Assembly: GCA_947456955.1 (NCBI GenBank)
Contig: CANGTQ010000010.1
Location: forward strand, 47,992-111,991
DNA from: Flavobacteriaceae bacterium
GTDB taxonomy: Bacteria > Bacteroidota > Bacteroidia > Flavobacteriales > Flavobacteriaceae
Reading direction: 5' to 3'
DNA: 64,000 nt
The notes under the pieces were generated by a model that was given only the letters and a program-made list of their open reading frames with translations, made no database searches and was not told the origin of the DNA. This document shows positions 58,443-64,000 of the stretch, one piece after another; within the stretch, counting starts at the first letter, position 1; each line of letters begins with the position of its first letter. Position numbers and translations under genes: made by a program.

Positions 58443-61400
58443 TCATTCCAAATCTCTTCCGAAACGTGAAAATCGTTGCACGAAAGAATTAAAGACTGGT
58501 TTGTTTTTGTTGTAAAAAACCATATCGCCTCGGTCTTTCATCACCATTAACAAACTTCTGTAACGTTCAATATCTGTGATAATATCAGAGGCAATTCCGT
58601 TTTGAATTGATGGCTGAATATTGGAATAGTAGGTTAGATTTTGTTTGTATTTAGTCATTAATCGTTCTAACAATTCTCTGGCTTTTGTTTTTTCGCCAAG
58701 TTTATAATAGCCGCTTGCAAAGGGTTCCGCCATGGTGTAATAGCCATAGTAGTCCAATGGCATTTTGGTTAAAGCTAAATCGATAATCTTTTTAGCTTTC
58801 CCGGTTTTACCTTCGTTGATTAATTGTTCCATTAATCTAGCCATATTGGTTCGGTATGAAATACTGTTTTTACGAGTTTCTGGATCGTGATAGATGGTTG
58901 TTAAATCACCATTACCCCAACTCCATTTCAAAACGATGTCATTCATTTTCTCACTATCAATAGCACCCATATCGTATGGATTTTCTTTGTCGATAGGTGT
59001 TTTTATTGGCACTAATTTATAAACCAATCCGTCTAGTTGAAGATAATCTTTCATCCAAAGGTAATCGTCATCGCCAAAACTTCCGCCGGTAAAATATATT
59101 GGTCGTTTCCAATCATTATTTGCCAAAACATCCAAAGCCATCAAACGGTTTTTATACATGGCACTTCCTTTAATATCTAAGTCTATATAAGGAACTATCG
59201 AATCATAATACTTCGGATTAATTACCTTGTTCTTGATGATATTGTTTTTGTCAATAGGAATCCTGATTTTATTAGTTGGATAAAAATGGATGGTTTGTCC
59301 GTTTGACATTTCAACGGTTGATTTTGGGTTTTTAATAAAATCAATAAAATCTTTTATATCCCATCTTGCATCCGTTTTTGGAATATGAGCCACATAATCC
59401 AATTTATCACCAACGTATTCACTATGTTTAAATGATATAGGTAAGCCATCCGATTTATAGGTTTTTAATTTCATTTGGTCGATGTACCAATCAGTCATGA
59501 ACAATTGGGTATTCACGATTTTGATATCGGTTCTTACGCCTTCAATTTCCTGAGCATACCAAAGCGGGAAAGTATCATTGTCGCCAATAGTATAAAGAAT
59601 AGCATTTTGATCGCAAGATTCGAGGTAATTCTTAGCCATGGCAATAGCCGTGTATTTATTAGCCCGATTATGATCATCCCAGTTTTGAGATGCCATTAGA
59701 ATTGGGGCAGCTAAAAGGCAGGCTCCAATTACAATAGGTCCAACTAATTTCGATTTTACTTTTTCAGCTATGATTTCATAAATGGCATAAACTCCAAATC
59801 CAATCCAAATAGCAAATACATAAAATGAACCAACCAATGCATAATCTCTTTCTCGAGGTTCAAAAGGTCTTTCGTTTAAGAATATTTTTAAGGCAATACT
59901 GGTAAATAAAAACAATGCCAATAACACATAAAAACTTTTCAAGTCTTTTTGTGCGTGATACATTAATCCAATTAAACCAATAAAGAAAGGTAAGAAGTAA
60001 TACAGGTTTCTGCCTTTGTTGTTTTTAACATCGTCGGGGAGATTTTCCTGTGTTCCTTTTCCAAGATGGACTTCGTCTATAAACTTAATTCCGCTTAGCC
60101 AATTGCCGTCAAGATTGTCGTATTTTCCTTGAATGTCGTTTTGTTTTCCAACAAAATTCCATAACAAATACCTACCATACATATAGCCAAATTGGTATTC
60201 AATCATGAAGCTTAAGTTATCCCAGGTTGATGGTTTTTCTACGGTTATGTAATCACCATATTTTTTCAGGAAAGAAATATAATCCTCATTGTCAATTTTT
60301 TTCTGGGTGTAAGCAGTTTTAAATTCCGAAATTGTTTTGCTCATTTCGTCTTTTAACTGTCCAACTGCCATGGCAACTTGTTCTTCGCTTAAACTGTCAA
60401 TGTCAACACCATATTGTGCCAAGTCTTCTTTATAAGGATAGTCTTCATTAAGTTTAACTTTTGGCACACCGGTAAATTGGATATAATTATCGATATGGTC
60501 GGTACTCCACAGACGCGGGAGAACTGCCTTTTGAGCATTGTCACTATTTTGTTCGGCATTTTTGTAATTATTTACAATAACATACTTTCCGGTTTTATAA
60601 TCTCTTTCATAGTTCGGCGCTTTGTCTAAATAAGGTTCATCTTTGTCTAATCCGGCAAAAGCATCAGTGTATTGCGGGCCATAAAATAGCGGATTTACTC
60701 CATATTGTTCACGATTATAATAGGCCAAAACTTCAGCAGCATCAGAAGGTTTATTTTCGTTGATTACCACATTTGCATTGGCACGAATGGGTAGCATCAT
60801 CCATGTGGAAAACCCAACTAATAGAAATACAAGACATAATAACCAAGTATTTATTTCAATTAAAAATGGTTTTTTTGTTTCATTTTTAAATGGGTCATCA
60901 CCATATTCATTTGATTCAATATCTCCTCTTTTGAAGATTGAATAAATTATAAAAAATGGAATTATTTGGTAAAATCCACTTTTCCCGAAATCATGTAATC
61001 TTTTAGAAGTAGCAAAAATAAATATAAGAAGAGGGAATCTAATTAATATTTTTGGCAATGAATTTTCTATACTTAAATAATATTCAATAAAGATAAAATA
61101 AATCAATAAAATAGTTAATATTATTAAATATTCAGATCTAACTATTCTTCCATTACTATTAAAGTTGTAAAAATATTTATTGTTTTTTGGGATTCTGAAA
61201 AATTCTTGTAAACCAATTTCATTTTCCCTTGTAAATTTTAATCCAAAAGACAGCAAAAAAAACATCAATAAAAGTGCAATGATTGTTCCTGAGTTGAACG
61301 GCAGACCAATATCATTCACCATAAAGATTTCCATTTTTCCAAAGAAAGCCAAAGTATAAGGTAACAATAATTTGAAAATGAATAATAAGATGGCAACAAT

Positions 61401-62075
61401 AATAATGTTGGCAATGATGAAATTTTTAACGGTAATGGTTTTGTAATTTTTAAAATAATATAAAAAGCCAATAGCAGGAATGGTTAGCAATGCCATAAAG
61501 TGAACACCAAACGAAAGGCCAACCAATAATGAAATTAAAAGCAACCATCGATTTCCTCTTGGGGTATGCATATCTTGTTCCCAACGTAACCCAAGCCAAA
61601 ATAGAATAGCAATAAATAACGATGCCATAGCATATACTTCGGCTTCAACGGCGCTTGACCAAAAACTATCCGAAAAAGTAAAGGCCAATGAACCCACCAA
61701 AGAACTTCCCAGTATAACAATTGCTTTGCTTTTATCAATTTCGGTGTATTGAGAAACTATTTTTTTTAATAAAATGGTTGATGACCAAAACATAAACAAA
61801 ATAGTAAATGCGCTGGAAAATACAGACAACATATTTACCATTAAAGCTATAGTTTCTTTACTTGTAGCAAACATGGCAAAGAAAGCACCCAAAATTTGGA
61901 ACAATGGTGCTCCAGGCGGATGACCAACTTCCAGTTTTGCGGCAGTTGAAATATATTCGCCACAATCCCAAAAGCTCATAGTGGGTTCAACTGTAAGAGA
62001 GTACGTAATTAAAGCTATTGTAAATGTTGTCCATCCTAAAATGGTATTCCATTTATTGAAGTTAAAATTCATCAT
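58443..62075 (-). CDS. DUF2723 (TMEM260-like) membrane protein with inserted DUF805-like domain
   Basis: 1210 residues. The N-terminus has the DUF2723 signature (SFWDCGEYISTAAKLEVGHPPGAP near residue 34) and many membrane segments. Human TMEM260, of the same family, is a protein O-mannosyltransferase, so a glycosyltransferase role is plausible. At about residues 300-395 a DUF805-like domain interrupts it (NGRIVRSEY, SKRLHDFGKSGFYQ, GDIESNEYGDDP). The family sequence then resumes at WMMLPIRANANVVINENKPSD. The C-terminal 250 residues are TPR-like helices. A second ATG follows at once and could be the start. Confidence 0.88.
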   Translation of the reverse strand: MMNFNFNKWNTILGWTTFTIALITYSLTVEPTMSFWDCGEYISTAAKLEVGHPPGAPLFQILGAFFAMFATSKETIALMVNMLSVFSSAFTILFMFWSSTILLKKIVSQYTEIDKSKAIVILGSSLVGSLAFTFSDSFWSSAVEAEVYAMASLFIAILFWLGLRWEQDMHTPRGNRWLLLISLLVGLSFGVHFMALLTIPAIGFLYYFKNYKTITVKNFIIANIIIVAILLFIFKLLLPYTLAFFGKMEIFMVNDIGLPFNSGTIIALLLMFFLLSFGLKFTRENEIGLQEFFRIPKNNKYFYNFNSNGRIVRSEYLIILTILLIYFIFIEYYLSIENSLPKILIRFPLLIFIFATSKRLHDFGKSGFYQIIPFFIIYSIFKRGDIESNEYGDDPFKNETKKPFLIEINTWLLCLVFLLVGFSTWMMLPIRANANVVINENKPSDAAEVLAYYNREQYGVNPLFYGPQYTDAFAGLDKDEPYLDKAPNYERDYKTGKYVIVNNYKNAEQNSDNAQKAVLPRLWSTDHIDNYIQFTGVPKVKLNEDYPYKEDLAQYGVDIDSLSEEQVAMAVGQLKDEMSKTISEFKTAYTQKKIDNEDYISFLKKYGDYITVEKPSTWDNLSFMIEYQFGYMYGRYLLWNFVGKQNDIQGKYDNLDGNWLSGIKFIDEVHLGKGTQENLPDDVKNNKGRNLYYFLPFFIGLIGLMYHAQKDLKSFYVLLALFLFTSIALKIFLNERPFEPRERDYALVGSFYVFAIWIGFGVYAIYEIIAEKVKSKLVGPIVIGACLLAAPILMASQNWDDHNRANKYTAIAMAKNYLESCDQNAILYTIGDNDTFPLWYAQEIEGVRTDIKIVNTQLFMTDWYIDQMKLKTYKSDGLPISFKHSEYVGDKLDYVAHIPKTDARWDIKDFIDFIKNPKSTVEMSNGQTIHFYPTNKIRIPIDKNNIIKNKVINPKYYDSIVPYIDLDIKGSAMYKNRLMALDVLANNDWKRPIYFTGGSFGDDDYLWMKDYLQLDGLVYKLVPIKTPIDKENPYDMGAIDSEKMNDIVLKWSWGNGDLTTIYHDPETRKNSISYRTNMARLMEQLINEGKTGKAKKIIDLALTKMPLDYYGYYTMAEPFASGYYKLGEKTKARELLERLMTKYKQNLTYYSNIQPSIQNGIASDIITDIERYRSLLMVMKDRGDMVFYNKNKPVFNSFVQRFSRFGRDLE
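60885..61175 (-). other. Inserted DUF805-like domain within the DUF2723 gene
   Basis: This in-frame stretch is visibly more AT-rich than the rest of the gene. It encodes the DUF805 pattern LQEFFRIP..., NGRIVRSEYLI, hydrophobic segments, ATSKRLHDFGKSG and YGDDPF. It sits between two transmembrane segments of the host protein. Confidence 0.75.
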
Positions 62076-62248
62076 ATACTATGAAATGAAAGGGTTTTAT
62101 TTTAATGGTACAAAGAAACTAATTTTTTAACGCAATTAAACCTGCACGAACAAATTTTTCTACAATAGGTATCGGATTAAATACAAGTTTATTATCTGTC
62201 TAAATACAAATGATTTAAAAGGAAGTTTTATTTTTTTGGGGCAAATTG

Positions 62249-62279
62249 TTTGTGTAAAATAAAATTTGTACTAAATTTG
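62249..62279 (+). promoter_or_regulatory. tRNA-Gln promoter
   Basis: TTTG (62249-62252) and TAaaTTTG (62272-62279), spaced 19 bases, lie 19 bases before the tRNA. Confidence 0.8.
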
Positions 62280-62298
62280 CACCCGCATTAGCACTTAT

Positions 62299-62369
62299 TG
62301 GTCTATGGTGTAATGGTAACACAACTGTTTTTGGTGCAGTCTTTCTAGGTTCGAGTCCTAGTAGACCAA
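62299..62369 (+). tRNA. tRNA-Gln (anticodon UUG)
   Basis: Acceptor arms tggtcta and tagacca pair over 7 bp. The anticodon stem actgt/gcagt holds loop ttttggt with TTG at 62331-62333, and the T arm ctaggttcgagtcctag is canonical. The CCA end is not fully encoded (caac follows). A terminator comes directly after. Confidence 0.96.
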
Positions 62370-62372
62370 CAA

Positions 62373-62405
62373 AAAAATTCCTCTCAATGAGAGGAATTTT
62401 TGTTT
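62373..62405. terminator. Terminator after tRNA-Gln
   Basis: The hairpin aaaattcctctc-aatg-agaggaattttt with A and T flanks serves the tRNA and possibly the convergent stress-protein gene. Confidence 0.85.
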
Positions 62406-62426
62406 TATAGCTTTATGAAATAAAAT

Positions 62427-63251
62427 TTATATTTTAAAAGTTATCACCGGACGTAACGCATGATTTACTAAGTCTTCACTAATGCTTCCATTAAAAAAGT
62501 GTGAAAGTCCTTTTCTGCCGTGTGTACTAACACCAATTAAATCGGCACCGATATGGTCTGCAAAATGTAAAATTCCGTTTTCAACATTTACATCATTATA
62601 GATATTTATAGAGTATTTGTTTATGTTAAAATTAGAAACAAAATTTCTCATGATTTCTTCGGCAACATGAGTAGGCTTAAAAGTGCTAGGCGTATTAATC
62701 ATAGCCAACTCTAATTCTGCACCAAATTTGTTAGCGATATCAACTACTTTGGTAAATGGTTTTTTTATTTCATCAGTAAAGTCAGAAGCAAAAACAAATT
62801 TATCTACATTAAATTCACCAGCATCTTTTTTAATAATTAAAACAGGGACATCCGAATTACGAACTACTTTTTCCGCATTAGAACCAATAAACATTTCTTT
62901 AAATCCACTAGCGCCGTGAGAACCCATTACAATTAAATCAACTTCATTTTTTTTACTGATGTTCATAATGCCATCAAACGCCAATTCAAATTGAATTACT
63001 TGAGATACTTTTAAACCATCAAGACATTCGTCATCCATCAAATCTTCTAATCTATTCATAGCCGCATTTTTGAAAAGCATAATTTCGGGAATATCGTGAC
63101 CACTTCCTATTGCGTCTCCGGCTTGATGAGGTAATTCTAACATATGAAGAAGAATAATTTCCCCATTGTTTTTTTTAGCAATTTGAGCTGCAACTTTTAA
63201 CGCATAATTGGCATACTCCGAAAAGTCTGTAGGAACTAAGATTTTTTTCAT
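62427..63251 (-). CDS. Universal stress protein, tandem UspA domains
   Basis: 274 residues with two UspA domains (about 1-140 and 145-274). The first has the ATP-binding-type loop GSHGASGFKEMFIGSNAE near residue 110; the second has GVSTHGRKGLSHFFNGSISE near 245. FVASDFTDEIKKPFTK marks the start of the second domain. Role in stress survival is known only at family level. The gene is single and convergent with tRNA-Gln. Confidence 0.92.
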   Translation of the reverse strand: MKKILVPTDFSEYANYALKVAAQIAKKNNGEIILLHMLELPHQAGDAIGSGHDIPEIMLFKNAAMNRLEDLMDDECLDGLKVSQVIQFELAFDGIMNISKKNEVDLIVMGSHGASGFKEMFIGSNAEKVVRNSDVPVLIIKKDAGEFNVDKFVFASDFTDEIKKPFTKVVDIANKFGAELELAMINTPSTFKPTHVAEEIMRNFVSNFNINKYSINIYNDVNVENGILHFADHIGADLIGVSTHGRKGLSHFFNGSISEDLVNHALRPVITFKI

Positions 63252-63325
63252 GATATAAAAATTTTAATTTTGTATAGTAAAATTATTACATTAAAGATAA
63301 TATTTTTTTTGATACAACAAGATTT

Positions 63326-63411
63326 TTTGATTTACAAAAAAAAACCTATATTTGCGCCGTTATTTACCATTCAAAATTAAATAATGAGGGAAGCATTGCT
63401 TCCCTCTTTTT
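63326..63411 (+). promoter_or_regulatory. rimP-nusA promoter and leader hairpin
   Basis: TTTG (63326-63329) and TAtaTTTG (63347-63354) are 17 bases apart. The leader holds a strong hairpin gagggaag (63386-63393)/cttccctc (63399-63406) followed by T5, nine bases before the ATG. This has the form of an intrinsic terminator and could act as an attenuator. Confidence 0.7.
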
Positions 63412-63419
63412 ATACAACT

Positions 63420-63887
63420 ATGGCATTTAGAGATAAAATTTTGGAGTTATTAGAAGAAGGATTAAAAGAAAAACCTTCTTTGTTTCTGGTAGATTTAACA
63501 ATTACAGAAACATTCAAAGTAATAGTAACTTTAGATGGAGATAATGGTGTAAATTTGCAGGATTGTATCGATATAAGTCGTGCAATTGATAATAATTTAG
63601 ACCGAGAAGAACAAGATTATGCTTTGGAAGTAGCTTCGGCTGGAGTTTCTACACCATTAAAAATGGTGAGACAATATCGAAAAAATATTGGAAGAACATT
63701 GAAAGTTAAAACAGCTACAGAAACAGTAGAAGCATTATTAGAGCAGGTTTCAGATGAAAGTATTGTGCTTTCTTGGACAGCAAGAGAACCAAAAAAAATA
63801 GGAAAAGGAAAAGAAACAGTAGAACATAAACGCGAAATTCCTTATTCAGATATAAAAGAAGCAATTGTTACAATAATATTTAATTAA
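63420..63887 (+). CDS. rimP: Ribosome maturation factor RimP
   Basis: Assists 30S subunit assembly. The ATG at 63420 ([20 protein letters not shown]) lies just past the leader hairpin; a frame open from 63384 would start inside the hairpin. Residues 1-80 form the RimP N-terminal domain with [37 protein letters not shown] is the family signature. 155 residues. It opens the rimP-nusA operon and ends seven bases before nusA. Confidence 0.95.
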   Translation: MAFRDKILELLEEGLKEKPSLFLVDLTITETFKVIVTLDGDNGVNLQDCIDISRAIDNNLDREEQDYALEVASAGVSTPLKMVRQYRKNIGRTLKVKTATETVEALLEQVSDESIVLSWTAREPKKIGKGKETVEHKREIPYSDIKEAIVTIIFN

Positions 63888-63894
63888 ATTAGGC

Positions 63895-64000
63895 ATGGAA
63901 AATATTGCATTAATCGAATCATTTTCAGAGTTTAAAGATGACAAACTCATTGATCGAGTAACGCTTATGGCGATTTTGGAAGATGTATTTAGAAACGCAT
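63895..64000 (+). CDS. nusA: Transcription termination/antitermination factor NusA (partial)
   Basis: Only the first 35 residues are in the window: MENIALIESFSEFKDDKLID and then ILEDVFRNA, the usual start of Bacteroidota NusA. The position directly after rimP agrees with the conserved rimP-nusA-infB operon. The rest lies beyond the right edge. Confidence 0.93.
   Translation, partial: MENIALIESFSEFKDDKLIDRVTLMAILEDVFRNA

Noticed and set aside
1..64000. Prophage, defence island, secretion effector cluster or biosynthetic gene cluster
   Set aside because: No integrase, phage structural, restriction, toxin-antitoxin, synthetase or polyketide genes were found; the phosphopantetheinyl transferase stands alone.

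Overview
The window is an AT-rich stretch of a Bacteroidota chromosome, almost certainly Flavobacterium or a close relative. Three things point there: gliding-motility genes (gldE, gldD), a protein with a type IX secretion (T9SS) sorting tail, and promoters of the Bacteroidota form TTG-N17-23-TAnnTTTG. Coding density is high and most genes are core metabolism or information processing. I see no insertion sequence, prophage, CRISPR array, plasmid or defence module.

Layout. 1-2.3 kb: a cut-off dCMP deaminase, a HupE/UreJ-like membrane protein and fbp. 2.36-7.5 kb: a GNAT acetyltransferase, aspartate kinase and a 1131-residue outer-membrane barrel protein, tightly packed. 7.9-11.5 kb: class Ia ribonucleotide reductase nrdB-nrdA, of strongly eukaryote-like sequence. 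11.7-18.7 kb: small hypothetical, RDD protein, dgt, dxs, tadA, SIMPL protein, RNase G. 18.9-23.4 kb: a 30-residue basic protein, an HU-like protein, the cluster mutY-ssb-gldE-gldD, and an HMA lipoprotein. 23.6-29 kb: EamA transporter, a pair of M16 peptidases (one active, one lacking the zinc site), rplU-rpmA. 29.1-30.3 kb: two unknown genes. 30.5-36.3 kb: ahcY, phosphopantetheinyl transferase, small membrane protein, GGGP-synthase-like protein, pnuC, DUF4301, arfB. 36.35-38.7 kb: a TPP riboswitch upstream of a TonB-dependent receptor. 38.7-44.9 kb: Rieske-like lipoprotein, greA, HIT protein, histidine kinase, flavin reductase, DUF3127, aat, tag, yhhQ. 44.9-50.1 kb: M3 peptidase, tsf-rpsB-rpsI-rplM. 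50.4-52.8 kb: LacI-type regulator, exported ankyrin protein, DOMON-like T9SS protein. 53-64 kb: polA, metallophosphoesterase, cysteine-less thioredoxin-like protein, polysaccharide deacetylase, a DUF2723 membrane protein carrying an inserted DUF805-like domain, tRNA-Gln(UUG), a universal stress protein, rimP and the start of nusA.

The clearest regulatory logic is at 36.35-36.53 kb. A TPP aptamer precedes a TonB-dependent receptor, and a perfect 8-bp hairpin covers the receptor's start codon. A PnuC-type transporter lies 2 kb upstream, so a thiamine uptake route is plausible. Several translation-related transcripts (rplU, greA, rimP, rplM) begin with a short hairpin just after a good promoter. 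Intergenic gaps hold several families of dispersed and palindromic repeats typical of this genus.

No wholly new multi-gene system stands out. The best leads are the DUF805-in-DUF2723 domain insertion, the riboswitch/start-codon hairpin arrangement, the ankyrin/DOMON secreted pair, the second SSB-tailed protein, the Rieske-like lipoprotein without its ligands, and the repeat families.
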